Of a DNA stretch of 64,000 nucleotides, positions 22,689 through 34,319 are shown one piece after another. The translations under genes were made by a program, and so were the position numbers. Numbering within the stretch: the stretch's first letter is position 1; each line of letters begins with the position of its first letter. Under the pieces are notes generated by a model. The model was not told the DNA's origin. It did no database searches and saw only the letters and a program-made list of their open reading frames with translations. Location of the stretch: assembly GCF_048544455.1 (NCBI RefSeq), contig NC_133529.1, positions 57,448,271 to 57,512,270 on the forward strand, given 5' to 3'. The stretch comes from Silene latifolia (Eukaryota; Streptophyta; Magnoliopsida; Caryophyllales; Caryophyllaceae).

Positions 22689-24932
22689 ACGGTTGTTTGC
22701 ATGCAAATCGGTTAAAAGTTTTTCCGAGTTATAAGAATAACAAATAAAACTTGTAAAACTTGTGTTATTATGATATATCACGAAATTAATCCATGCATGT
22801 TAATATTTCTGGTCCTAAAATGTTTTAGGATATTTTGGTTAATTTTTCGGATTTTTATTGTTCATATTTCACTATAATGACATTTAAATGTGATTTTATG
22901 AGTAAAAATGTCATTTTTGGTCTAAAAATAGCTATACTTCGAATTTTCACTTGGTTTTTGGATATGTTGTCACATATATTATTTTGAGATAACCTGTAAA
23001 TTTTCATAATTTTTGGACTTGTTATGCTCGAAAAATGAATTTTTCATTATTAAATTCGGATTTAGGTGAAAAATAGGTTAATATGAGTTAAATTTCGAAT
23101 CTGGTCATAGAAAATTAATATGTTGTCACATGCAATTTTACAAGATGTGTGTAAAATAATTGGCTATAAAGAAGTCTTTTTGCATGATTTATGAATTTTT
23201 GAAGAAAAATAGCATAAATAGTGACATTATTAGTGAAAATTAATTAAACATAATCTATGACTTAGGAAAAACGTCTACTGTTGCATTTTATTATCTTTTT
23301 CAGATCTAAAATTGAAAAGTTAGTGAAAATAATTTTTCCATGTTTTTATGATTATTTTATTAAAAATCGATAAACCGCAACATTGTTTTTCCGGTAAAAA
23401 TTTCGAAATTTTTTTAACCTAAGATTTTGAACATTATGAGTGTCATGTAATTTTTACAGAATGTTCATGAGTTTAAATTTCAAATTTTGAATTTATTTGA
23501 AATTTTGTGATTTATTTGAAGTTTAATAGCTTATTTTTGTAATTTTGGTCCATTTATGAACAAATTTGTAAATAAAGGTTAATTATGGTCAAATTATTAG
23601 TGAAGACTATATTTTGAGTCCTAAGAGGTTAGGGTAATTAACTTATGCATAAATATGAGTTTATGTATTTTTGTGATTATAAAATGTTAAAATCACGCAA
23701 ATCCGTAAAAATCGAGTAATATACGATATTGGCTAATTAAAGGCGATTTAGCATAAAATTGAGCATGTTCATACATATTATAATGCTGCATTTTCTTTAT
23801 GATTATCATAATTTTAATTTATGTAATTTTGAATTATGTAATTTTACTTAGTATGGCCTTAGATTTTAATTGATATTTCCCGAAATGTATGGGAATATCG
23901 ATTCGGTTGTAATTTTTATTGTGATCTCGTATCACCGTTTTGTAATTTAATAGATTTATTTTATTTTAGTCACAAATGTATAATAGGAAATTATGTAATT
24001 TGTTATGTAATTTTATTCATTCCGGAGTTCCCAAAGACGGATTTCTTCAAGAATGGCGATACATAAAGACGGTGTTACCTCGAGATGTGTGCCACAACCG
24101 AAGTTCAAGGGACCAATGGAGTTGGTTTCCGAATATGTAATAGATAAATAGTTTTCTATTTTAGGAAAGGCCATACTAGGATTTATTTATCTTTATGCTT
24201 GCATTTTATTTTATGTCACATGCATCGCTAAATCGCCATTACTAAAACATGCATCCTTATTTTATCGAGTTTATCGACCGTGTCAATTCAAATTATCGTA
24301 GTTCACCGCTTTAGTTCACTTAAAACGTGATAGATAATAAATTGACATGACCTCTCGCTAAAACAATTAATTGAGACATAGCCTTACCAAATAGTAGAAA
24401 CCATGAAAACCTATTTCGCGAGGGAGTGCACTCGGCTACCCCGGGGTACAAACCTTGTTACGTAGGGGAAGTGGGTGATAAATGTCTAATCCACCGAATT
24501 CATGTTGATGAGGGTTTCATCGGCTACCCAGTGCCTAAGTTAATGTGGGTTTGGATAATGGACACATTTATTCGAAATTTGGATTGAACTCAACAAAAGT
24601 AATTGATAAGGGTTTCATCGGCTACCCCGTGCCCTTGTTGATGTGTTTTGGGCTATAGATAAATATTAGAGTAATTTTATCGACCAAGAGTTCTAAAAGT
24701 AGAATCGATTAAAAAGTTAATCCACCGAGTTATATGGATAAAGGTTTCATCGGCTACCCCGTGCCTAAGTCGATATGAATTTGGGTCTTGGAATCATTTA
24801 TCTAGTTGGGTAGAGGTCACTAGAAAAATGCATAAAACTTGTTTAAATCATACATTTTTACGAGTATTATTAAAACGACATTTGTTTTACTCCTTATATT
24901 TTGTTTTGTAGACCACTTCTTTTTCATAACAA
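22689..24932 (+). other. Long 5' leader of gag-only element
   Basis: About 2.2 kb of AT-rich non-coding sequence. Three copies of a GTTTCATCGGCTACCC-containing block occur at 24512-24536, 24610-24633 and 24742-24766. A pyrimidine-rich tract ending TTTTGTAG at 24911 just before the gag ATG looks like a 3' splice site, so part of the leader may be an intron. The donor is not identified. Confidence 0.6.
24512..24766 (+). repeat. Triplicated leader motif upstream of gag
   Basis: GGTTTCATCGGCTACCC plus GTGCC occurs at 24512, 24610 and 24742, with looser similarity around each copy. The position just before gag would suit a packaging or translation signal, but that is only a guess. Confidence 0.7.
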
Positions 24933-25835
24933 ATGGCAACATCAACACCAACTCCTAATGCTACACCACTCGCTAGTTCGTCTTGGCTCCGATCCTTTAT
25001 GGATCGATGTAAACTTGAAAAGAATGGGTCAAATTTCTCCGAATGGGATGCCCAACTCAAATTAGCCGCCGAAGGTGACGACAAGCTTCGTTACCTTACC
25101 GAGGCCTCTCCACCCGAACCCTCCACTAGGTCCACCGCGGCCACTAGGGAAGCATATGAGGCTTACCAAAAGGAGTCCGCCGCAATGAAAAATGTCTTAA
25201 TATTTGCGATGGAGGCGGACCTCCAAAGGAGAGCCTTTAAAATGGGCAATGCTAATGAGATTTACTCCAAACTTGTGACCATGTTTTCACAAACTCCGCG
25301 GATCGTCCAATATGAGGCGGCCGCGGCATTCTTTGATCTCGACTTCAAAGAGGGCCAAAAGGTTAGCCCTCATGTGCTCAAACTCATGGAGCTTGTCGAG
25401 ACCTTGAAAATTCAAAAGGTTGAAATCCCTAAAGAACTCATCGTAGATAGGATTCTACACTCCTTGTCCAAAGTCAAGGCATATGTGCAATTCCGGGTGA
25501 ATTTCAACATGCAAGACAAGGATGTGTCTCTTGAGGAGTTGCACAAGTTACTTGTGCAAGCCGAGAGGGACATGGGGTTAAATGTGAACCCTCCCAAAGA
25601 TGTGCTTAACATAAGCACTAAGAGTAAGGGGAAGTTCAAGAAGAATGGGAGAAAGGGTAAAAAGCAAGCTCCCACATTCACCAAAGCTAAGTCTTGTGAA
25701 GCTAGCACATCCAAAGTCAAGAAGGGTCCTCTTGATAAATGCCATTATTGTAATGGCATGGGTCATTGGAAAATAAATTGTTCCAAATACCTTGGTGATA
25801 TCAAAGCTGGAAAGATCACTCCAGTAGGTAAATGA
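24933..25835 (+). CDS. Copia-type Gag
   Basis: A 300-residue Gag, the RNA-binding capsid protein. The start MATSTPTPNATPLASSSW is the first ATG after a probable splice acceptor. A UBN2-like capsid region (about residues 20-200) contains FSEWDAQLKLA, VLIFAMEADLQRRAF and MFSQTPRIVQYEA. A Lys-rich linker precedes the zinc knuckle CHYCNGMGHWKINC near residue 275. The frame stops with TGA at 25833-25835. A GT...AG segment at 25828-25920 would, if spliced out, replace PVGK with a 15-residue Lys/Pro tail ending at TAA 25963-25965. No protease, integrase or RT follows. The ORF is intact, unlike most in this window. Confidence 0.85.
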   Translation: MATSTPTPNATPLASSSWLRSFMDRCKLEKNGSNFSEWDAQLKLAAEGDDKLRYLTEASPPEPSTRSTAATREAYEAYQKESAAMKNVLIFAMEADLQRRAFKMGNANEIYSKLVTMFSQTPRIVQYEAAAAFFDLDFKEGQKVSPHVLKLMELVETLKIQKVEIPKELIVDRILHSLSKVKAYVQFRVNFNMQDKDVSLEELHKLLVQAERDMGLNVNPPKDVLNISTKSKGKFKKNGRKGKKQAPTFTKAKSCEASTSKVKKGPLDKCHYCNGMGHWKINCSKYLGDIKAGKITPVGK

Positions 25836-25920
25836 CTAACCTTCTTTTATGTTTCTAAATTCAACTATGGTATTATGATGCAAAGTTGTGATAATGTATC
25901 TCCCTTTTTATTGTAAATAG
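25828..25920 (+). other. Candidate 93-bp intron at the end of copia gag
   Basis: Begins GTAAATGAC and ends TTTTTATTGTAAATAG; it is T-rich and contains the gag stop codon. Joining the flanks keeps the frame (GTA-GGG-CCT) into a short basic tail ending at 25963-25965. The donor and acceptor match plant consensus loosely. Confidence 0.4.
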
Positions 25921-25965
25921 GGCCTCCACCAAGCAAAGACAAAGGAAAAGAAAAGCAAGCATAAG

Positions 25966-28942
25966 AAACCATGGAGAAGCTAAGGATTAGCTTTTATGGA
26001 GCTTTGTTTTTCATTGTCTTATTTTAAGTAATGTTTTGGATTTTAGAACATTAAGTTTCCGTGTTCGACATGGAAAAGTATTTTGGATAATGAGTTGTAT
26101 TTTGGATAATAGTGACTTGGTTTGCAACCCAAGTCACCCATTTTATCATTTATCCTTTTAATGTTCTAAAATTCATCTTTAAATGCTTGCGTTTTGAAAC
26201 ATAAGATCATTCACTTAAAGTGATCTAACAGACAAATATAATAACGGGTTTCATTATATGTCCACATGCTTAAGTCATGTGTATAATCATTTATAAAGTG
26301 ATTTTGAGTCTATGAACTCTCTTAAAGGAATGTCAATCACCAAGTACACATATGAAATCAATAACAATTAGTCTACCTATGAGGTAGTTCTCCTTATAAT
26401 TCAACATCATTAATTTGTGTCTCATATGCTATCTTTGAATGTTTAGTGTATTTATTCTAAAGATAGAGTGGGAGAAAAATGAGGACACAACACACAAGAC
26501 AAAGATCATATTGTGTTTTTGTGTATATGAAGATCTACGCAAGAGAGAATGATTTGAATGAAGGTATATCTATTTACATAGTATGCCGAATAGATGAGAT
26601 CTATGGTTTCAAGTTAGTTCTATAAGACTAAAGAGACCAAGTGTAGTAAACATAAAAGAATATTCTCAAGATAACTACACGAGGAGAAACTACACGAGGA
26701 GACCAAAAGAAAGTTTTGGAAGAAAAATGACTAATGTAAAGTCTTAACAAGTTTTTGACTAAGTTTATGAAACATTTGAAAAATAGTTTCAACCTTGAGA
26801 TTTACTTAAGAGCCTAAATGAATCAGAGTAACATACTAGTTATGATCGAGTTGCAAGGATTGATATACCGATATCTTCAATGGCCAAAGTTTTAACCACG
26901 CAAATGTCATTGCTTAACCTCCCCATGAAATGGTTAAACCTCCTTCCAAAAGGGTAATTGTGAAGGACGTATTCTAGATATTGTTTATATTTGAATAATG
27001 ACATTACTACACATCATTATGACATGAGTGTGTTGGGGATTTAAAATCCCTTTCCGTAAGGTTGAGATAAGACCACTTAAAAATAGGCATTTTGAAAGGA
27101 TATGATGGGAACATATATGGTTTTATCCTAATAACTTGGCAATGCAATTTATATTTCAATTCTTGATAAATTTCGATTGAGAAGTCAATTTCGAAATGTG
27201 TAGAATTGAGTGGGAGTTAGGAAAATCTCATGTGAAGACATGGAATTTAGTGGGAGCTATCATCCTTGAATGTTTAAAACTCATCACTCATTAAAGAATG
27301 ACGAGCAAATACCTTCTTTCATAAAGAAGCTTTTGAGTTTTCAATTCTGGATGAAAATGGACAATGATGAATCCAATTACATCAAGGGATGTCGGATTAG
27401 TATTAAGAGATACACATCGTATCAACATTCACATAGGTTGTTCATGTGGATGAAAATAGAATTGCCATTAGCAGTCATGGTCGTTCATTGAACCTATGAA
27501 CGGTTGATCTCATGATTATTAGTAACTAATGTTTCCGCCATTAGAATAATCATGTACATGTCCAATTATGAATCATATGCATAAGAGCATGATGATTGAT
27601 TGGTGAGCCATAATAGAAACGTCATGCATTCTCAAGTAGAATCCGATCAGCGATTTCAGTGTTTGACGGAATGTTCTATTGTGTGTCAAGAGGTTGCACA
27701 TATTTTAGAAAATCCGAGCACATATGAGGATTTATGAGAATCCCAATCTTTCAAGCCTAAAAGGAGAAATGAGAAGTTTTGGAAAGATGCTTGATTGAAT
27801 AAGAGGTTATTCAAGATAATCTTTCCTAGTAAAGCTAGGACTTGTGAGAAGTACTAAGCTAATAATCTTGACAAATTGTTACAAGATTCTACAAAACATA
27901 TACCAGTGCATTGTGTGTGGATAAAATACTTGATCAGTACAAGTTATATTATTCATCACAAATTCATTCGTTATGTGATAATCGATAAGAAAGTTCTTTC
28001 AAGTTAAAGAACCGAAACCAAGGTCGTGAACCTTGATGTGTACTTGGTAAGATTCATGCTATGAGAGAGAACATGAATGTGAAGGAGATTGCAAGTGTAA
28101 GAAGTTTGAACACATGGACACATGGGATGTTAAACTTCTATTGCAATCAATAAGTGTTTACACTTATGATAAACATCACAAGGTTGTAATATGATATTGA
28201 CTACCCGAGTGTGATGTCGACATTTGTCGTTTGAGTTATTATTAACTCACCTTGTACTTTGTTGTATCCAAACGGGTTGTAGAGACAATTGAACCCCGTT
28301 AAAGTGAACATGGATTAACATTGTTTTTGCCCATAGTTACTTATATGAGGTGACGTCTCGAAGTGACTAAAGTGTGAGGCGATTGATGGCAAGTTCAAGT
28401 GCCATAGAGTCATGTGAGATGACTAGTCGATCACATAGGCAGATGTTAGGAACACCTTGTCGGGCCTTATGACCGCTTATAGAGTTCTGGCAAATTTATA
28501 TAGCCTGGTCGTGGCGAGAGCTACTATAGTATTCAAATGAGTCGATTCTTTTGACTAAAGACTATTCGCCTAAGATGGCACAGTTTTAGATTAACTTTGA
28601 TTTGTGTTACTACGACCTTCGTAAATGGGATCAAATGGGCATATTTTGGGTTATGATGGCTGTGGCTAGTCGAAGGGAATGAGTGCGATAGGAATTGTCC
28701 ACCCCTAGTCGGGGTTATAACAATATCTCGGGCCACTTGAGGAGTAATGAATCGGAAATGCGTGGCCACGCTCGGAAGGTATCCGAGTGGATAAATCCCG
28801 GTCAATCGTTATTCTCGGATCGAGGAAACCACTCGATATGATCACTTGCAAGTACGACCTGAAAGACACCTTGCATTGAGTGGGAGATAGTAATAGGACA
28901 AGAGAATTGGTGACGCACACTTGTCGAGGACAAGTGGGAGAT
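25966..28942 (+). other. Internal region lacking pol, ending in polypurine tract
   Basis: About 3 kb with no ORF above 100 codons and no recognisable integrase, RT or RNase H motif on either strand. The tract CAAGTGGGAGAT at 28931-28942 precedes the 3' LTR. The stretch 28500-28930 is less AT-rich than the rest. Confidence 0.75.
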
Positions 28943-30208
28943 TGTTGGAATATGTGTCCTCCGACAATAATGCGATCACGATTGTTGATCATGATGATCA
29001 CATGTTTAAGTCTCATTAAAATGAATACAATTGGGAAGTAATATGTTGTTATGTCAATCGGTCAACATATATCGGTAATGATTGGTCGACTAGAGTTTGA
29101 CATTCGTCGTGTGACGGTGGTGATCGATTGACCCTCTAGGTCATACCTAAAGGGCAATACTCTTAATTGATTATTTAATTAATCGTATAATGTTGCGAGT
29201 TAATTAAATTACTTGAAAATTGACGGACGATTTTGAAGTAAAATTTACGTATCAAATTGAAATGTGATTAAATAAGATACGGTCCGAGTAATTGAATTGT
29301 ATCATTACTCGGATGAAATAATTGTTTAATGTAACAATTAAATTGAATGAATTGTTATAAATACAATCAGTTGTAATTTATAAATGGTAAAATATTTTGG
29401 CACAAGTAATTATAAAATTACTAAGTCGATTTTTGTATGTGACGTATTTTTGATAATACGTTGATTTTTAATATGTTAAAAATACATAACAAATTTATAT
29501 CACATATGACATGTGACATATTGACAATTGACAAAAAAATAATATGGAATTCATATTATTAAGTGGGCCGAAAATTAGAGGGTTGTGAGCTAATTATATG
29601 TTGATTGTAATTAGTGGAAGGCATGATGATTGCACTAGTCACTAGCCATGCAAGCCTATTGTTCATTGTGAAGAACAATTTTTCCATGCATTGGCTCCCC
29701 TAAAGCTCTCCTCTTACACGGTTTTGGGGAAGAAAAACCATCATTGTTTTTCTATAATTTTTACCTAATAATATACTAAGTGTAGTGTATTATTCATTCA
29801 TTCCATCCATCATCCAAAATACAATTTTAGAGAGAATAAAAATCCTCCTCTCTTTCTCTCTAAAAACCGAAATATTCAAAGTGTTAAAAATATTTTGGTT
29901 TAATTTTCTTCTTGATTAATATTATACTAGTATTTGTAATATTAATTAAATTAAGAGAAAGCCTTGGGTATAAAGCTTAGGGAGAGATCTTATACTTAGA
30001 TCTTTTTCATCCATAAGGGAAAGCTCAAGATCAAAAGACAAAGGTGATCTCTTTTGTGCCCTAATAACCGAAAATCACCAATGTAAGGACATGATTTCTC
30101 CTCTATTTTATTATTGTTTGCATGCATAAAATCCGTTTTAATTTTATGACAAATTAATTTAAACATATATGAGTATGTTAGTATGTATATGAATCTACAT
30201 TTCCTTCA
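28943..30208 (+). mobile_element. 3' LTR of gag-only copia element
   Basis: TGTTGGAATATGTG to TTTCCTTCA, followed by the right target duplication CTTAA at 30209-30213. Confidence 0.9.
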
Positions 30209-30421
30209 CTTAATGTTTGGATGTATCGCCATTTTGGCAAGACTCACCTTGCCTTGCAAGAAGGCATCCTACCTCATGGTTGTCTTGTTGTGAGTTGAAG
30301 GGGCGGAGTGAGACCCGCTAATTGTCTCATGTCGGCTATGTCATTAGGTTAGTTTAAATAATGGTCCTAGTCCTTGTCACCTCTTTACTCGGGACGAGCA
30401 AAGGTTCGGTTTGGGGATATT
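30209..30421 (+). other. Plus Athila 3' UTR, right part, and polypurine tract
   Basis: Resumes at CTTAATGTTTGGATGTATCG, matching the reverse complement of 7551-7770. Ends with GGTTTGGGGATATT directly before the 3' LTR. Confidence 0.85.
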
Positions 30422-32162
30422 TGATGTGACCATAATTAGCGCATATTTAGTCCCCGAATTAGCCTTGTTCCCATGCTTTTTAGTGCATATTTGGGTCATT
30501 TATTGTCTTTAGTTCTTTGTTTTGCATATTCTTTGAGGTTTTGTGTCCTTGGTAGGAAAGGAGTGCAAACCTTGCATTTTCATGGCAAAATGAGGCTAAA
30601 TTGATTTAATTCAATGACCAAGCATCAAGGAGAGACAAGATTAGAAGGCCTTTGTACATACTATAGTAGGTGGGCAATGATAAGAAAAGATCCTTGCATC
30701 CCCAAGGAAATCCCCAAGGATTATATGAAGAAAAGGGAAGAAAAAAAGAAGAAACAAGACTGAGCAGCAATCCGTGCGGATTGCCAAGAAGACGCCCGTC
30801 CTCCACCTTGACAATCCGTGCGTATTTTACCAAAGACGCCCGGGCAGCAGCCACCAGAAGACGCCCGTCTTCTCCCAAAGACGCCCAGGCAGAGACACAG
30901 GAATCCGGCCGTCCCGTGACTAAGACGCACGGATTCCAAGACAGCGCAAATTTGTTTTTTCAAGCTTCAAGAAAGATGCCCATCCTTAAGAAAATACCGG
31001 TGTTTCCTTAAGTAGGGACTTAATCGTCATTTAAGCCCTTAGTTAACCCTAATGCATCCACCTAATTTCCACTATAAATACCCCATTAGTCTAATTGGAA
31101 GAGCATGTTCTTCTTATCAATTCTTAGAGTAGTTAATATCAATCAAATCTCTCTTTAGTTTTGTAATCAACAATTAATCAAGTTTTAATACAAGTTTTAT
31201 TTCCTTAATCTCTCTCTTGTTCATCCTTTATTTTGGGTAATTGAAGATTATTTGGGTTATTATTGAGAGATTGACAACCTCTCAATCAAGCATCAAGTAC
31301 TTCTTTTATTCTTTGCTTTATTATTGGAATCATTAGTAGGTATAATTCTCTTAATCCCTTTTTAATTATTGTTAATTACTTTCATTTATTCATCATGTTT
31401 TACTTTGTTGGTATGATTGACAACCTTGCTAGCATGTTCAACATGATAATGAGTGAGTAGTCACCTAGCTAGGGTTAATGGGTAATTAGGGGAAACCAAC
31501 ATGGGGAATGATTCATGCTTAAATTAATATGCTTTCATGGTTTATTTGCTTGCTTGTTTTGATCTCAACTCATGCACATGTTATGTTTGATGAAATGCGA
31601 GCCTATGAATCCTTGCATTTTTTTACCCATCACCTATCTTTTCAATGAGACTTGTAAGACATAAACTAACTCGAGTCTCATTAGACCATGCATGTTGTTG
31701 AGTAGGAAAGACTAAGTCGACTTGTAGGTGTTGTACAATCTAATCGATTCGGCTCCGGGACCCAAACTTTCATAAAATTGTAAGATATAACCCAACTCAA
31801 TCCATCATAACAATAATTGCTTGCTTATAATTTGAGAACATGTTTGTATGATCAATTCCCATGAATCCCCTATGACCTCATGACACCCTAGTGCTTTTTA
31901 TCAATTGTTTACAACCCTTTTTAATTCATCTTGCATGTTTACTTTCATTGCTATTTAGTTTAGTGACCTTCTACATCAAACCAAATTGTGACACCCCTAA
32001 GACACCAATAGTCTCAATAGAAATCTCATCTCAATTCCCATCCCTTGGGATCCGACCTTTACTTGCCTCTTTACTAATTGTAGAGTTGTTTGTGAAGCTA
32101 TAAATTGTGTTTTGGTCTAGGTGCTCCTAACGACAAGTTACCGAAAAGATTTAGTCCGACCA
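30422..32162 (+). mobile_element. Plus Athila 3' LTR
   Basis: TGATGTGACC...GTCCGACCA, 1741 bp, followed by GGGAA. TATA at 31073-31080; array at 30769-30935. From 30604 on it is part of the 5157-bp tandem duplication. Confidence 0.9.
30769..30935. repeat. Phased palindrome array in U3 (8 sites)
   Basis: Same registers as the 5' LTR array (first site 30769, last 30922), with a few decayed half-sites such as CGTATT and CCAGGCA. Confidence 0.85.
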
Positions 32163-34319
32163 GGGAATTGAATAGAAGGACTTTATCCCCCTTGTGCAAG
32201 GCTTTTTGCTTAATCCTCTTGTCATGGAGCAATCTTGTCCTTTCTATGTAGATTTTGGCATTCTCATAAGATTGTAGTAGGAATTCCTCCAACTCTTGAA
32301 TTTGAATCATCCTCTTTTGACCACTCAATTTGAGATCAAGGTTAAGGGCTCGGATTGCCCAAAAAGCTTTGTACTCCAATTCGATTGGCAAGTGGCATGC
32401 TTTTCCATAAACAAGCTTATAAGGGGAGGCTCCTATGGGAGTCTTATAGGCCGTCCTATAAGCCCAAAGAGCGTCATCAAGCTTTGTGCTCCAATCTTTT
32501 CGGGTCTTGTTCACAACTTTCTCAAGAATTTGCTTTATCTCTCTATTTAAAACTTCAACTTGACCGCTTGTTTGAGGATGGTATCCCAAGCCAGTTCTAT
32601 GTTGAACACCATACTTGGTCAAAAGGGATGCGAGTTTCTTTTCATGAAAATGCATTCCTCCATCACTTATGATTGCTCTAGGAACTCCAAATCTTGGGAA
32701 GTTTATTTTCTTGAAGAGCTTGGTGACCGTCTTTGCATCATCGTTTGGAGTGGCAATTGCCTCTACCCACTTTGAGACGTAGTCTACGGCCACAAGGATA
32801 TACTTATTCCCATTGGATGTCAGAAACGGACCTTGGTAGTCGATCCCCCAAACATCGAAAATCTCCACCTGTAGTATGCCCCTTTGTGGCATTTCGTTCC
32901 TCCAAGAGATATTCCCCGTTCTTTGACAAGCATCACAATGAATGATGAATTCCCTTGTGTCTTGAAACATTGTTGGCCAATAGAAGCCCGATTGAAGAAT
33001 TTTTGCAATGGTCCTCCTTGCTCCATTGTGCCCACCGTAGGGTGATGAGTGACACCCTTCCAAGATTCCTTGGACTTCCCATTGAGGGATGCATCTCCGG
33101 TAGAGCCCATCACTACACTCTTTGTAGAGGTTTGGGTCATCCCAAAAATACCTCTTTACTTCGAATAAGAACCTCTTCCTTTGGTTGTAGTTCAAATTTG
33201 GAGGGAGTACTCTTCCAACAATATAGTTCGCATAATCGGCAAACCATGGGGTGATGTGCCTTTCAAGTTGTGTTTGAATGGCCATCAAGAAATCGTCGGG
33301 AAATGAGTCATTGATCGGTGTTTCTCCTTGTTCATCATGAAACCGGATCCTTGACAAGTGATCCGCCACTACATTTTCGGCTTCTTTCTTGTCTCTTATT
33401 TCCAAGTCAAATTCTTGAAGAAGCAAAATCCATCTCAACAACCTTGGTTTTGCCTCCTTCTTTATCAAGAGATGGCGGAGAGCACGGTGATCCGAAAAGA
33501 CAATCACCTTGGATCCAAGTAAGTAGGAACGGAATTTGTCCAAAGCATAGACAATGGCAAGAAGCTCTTTTTCGGTGGTATCATAGTTCACTTGGGAGGG
33601 ATCAAGAGTGTTGCTTATATAATAGATGGCATGAAGAGCTCTTCCTACCCGTTGGCGAAGAACCGCTCCAACGGCGTAGTTACTAGCATCACACATAATC
33701 TCGAACGGTAGTTCCCAATTTGGAGGTTGAATGATTGGTGCCGAGATTAGTGCTTCTTTGATTCTATTAAAGGCTTCAACACACTCATCAGTGAAATGGA
33801 ATTGGGCATGTTTAAGCAAGAGTTGAGTGAGGGGGTTCGCTATTTTTGAAAAATCTTTTATGAAACGGCGATAGAAACCCGCGTGACCGAGAAAACTTCT
33901 CACCCCTCTAACATTCACGGGAGGTGGGAGTTTCTCTATCACCTCACCTTTAGCTTTATCGACCTCGATGCCATTTTCCGAGATTAAATGACCCAAAACA
34001 ATTCCTTCATTGACCATGAAGTGACACTTTTCCCAATTTAAAACAAGACTAACATCTTCACATTTTTGCAATACAAGAGAAAGATTATGCAAACATGAGT
34101 CAAAGTCCTTTCCATAAACGTTAAAATCATCCATAAAAACATCCATTATGTTCTCTAGGTAGTCGGAGAAGACACTCATCATGCATCTTTGGAAAGTGGC
34201 GGGGGCATTACATAAGCCAAAAGGCATCCTCCTATATGCAAAAGTGCCATAAGGGCATGTGAAGGTGGTCTTATGTTGGTCATCGGTGTATATGGATTTG
34301 AAAGAATCCCGAATACCCG
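32163..34319 (-). pseudogene. Athila RT (part), RNase H and integrase, copy A
   Basis: Minus-strand pol of the host Athila. RT motifs [16 protein letters not shown] and the catalytic FMDDF (34111-34137) are followed by RNase H ([34 protein letters not shown]). Integrase shows the HHCC finger ([11 protein letters not shown] ... CDACQRTG) and catalytic-core motifs [19 protein letters not shown] and a Glu in [13 protein letters not shown] begins only after YLDG: its N-terminal half was separated by the solo LTR, and that half (41211-42170) is missing from this duplicate. A small deletion near 34285 shifts the frame before MPFGL. The integrase C-terminus is cut at GGGAA by the plus Athila; the remainder is at 12072-12258. 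Confidence 0.9.

Larger units (their letters stand above)
21406..30208 (+). mobile_element. Gag-only Ty1/copia-type element (TR-GAG-like)
   Basis: Two near-identical LTRs (21406-22672 and 28943-30208) flank a 6.27-kb internal region whose only recognisable gene is gag. The 5-bp duplication CTTAA flanks the element. The Athila 3' UTR copy at 7740-7790 shows the same site without insertion. Non-autonomous LTR elements that keep gag but not pol are known in plants as TR-GAG. Movement would need RT and integrase from a relative; the element starting at 62186 has a related LTR. Confidence 0.9.
12259..32162 (+). mobile_element. Athila element (plus strand), gag-protease and env-like only
   Basis: Complete element with 1741-bp LTRs at both ends (12259-13999 and 30422-32162), each TGATGTGACC...CA, flanked by GGGAA. 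Order: LTR, tRNA-Asp primer site, gag-protease, palindrome array, env-like ORF, 3' UTR, polypurine tract, LTR. No RT, RNase H or integrase is present, and gag-protease passes straight into the post-pol spacer. It is split in its 3' UTR by the copia element at 21406-30208. It inserted antisense into the integrase region of the host Athila. Confidence 0.9.

Noticed and set aside
25966..28942. Possible decayed copia pol in the gag-only element
   Set aside because: No integrase, YVDD or RNase H motif found by reading either strand. A profile search would be needed to claim remnants.
32296..33686. Plus-strand open frames across the pol region (and copies at 37453-38843)
   Set aside because: Shadows of the minus-strand pol reading frame.
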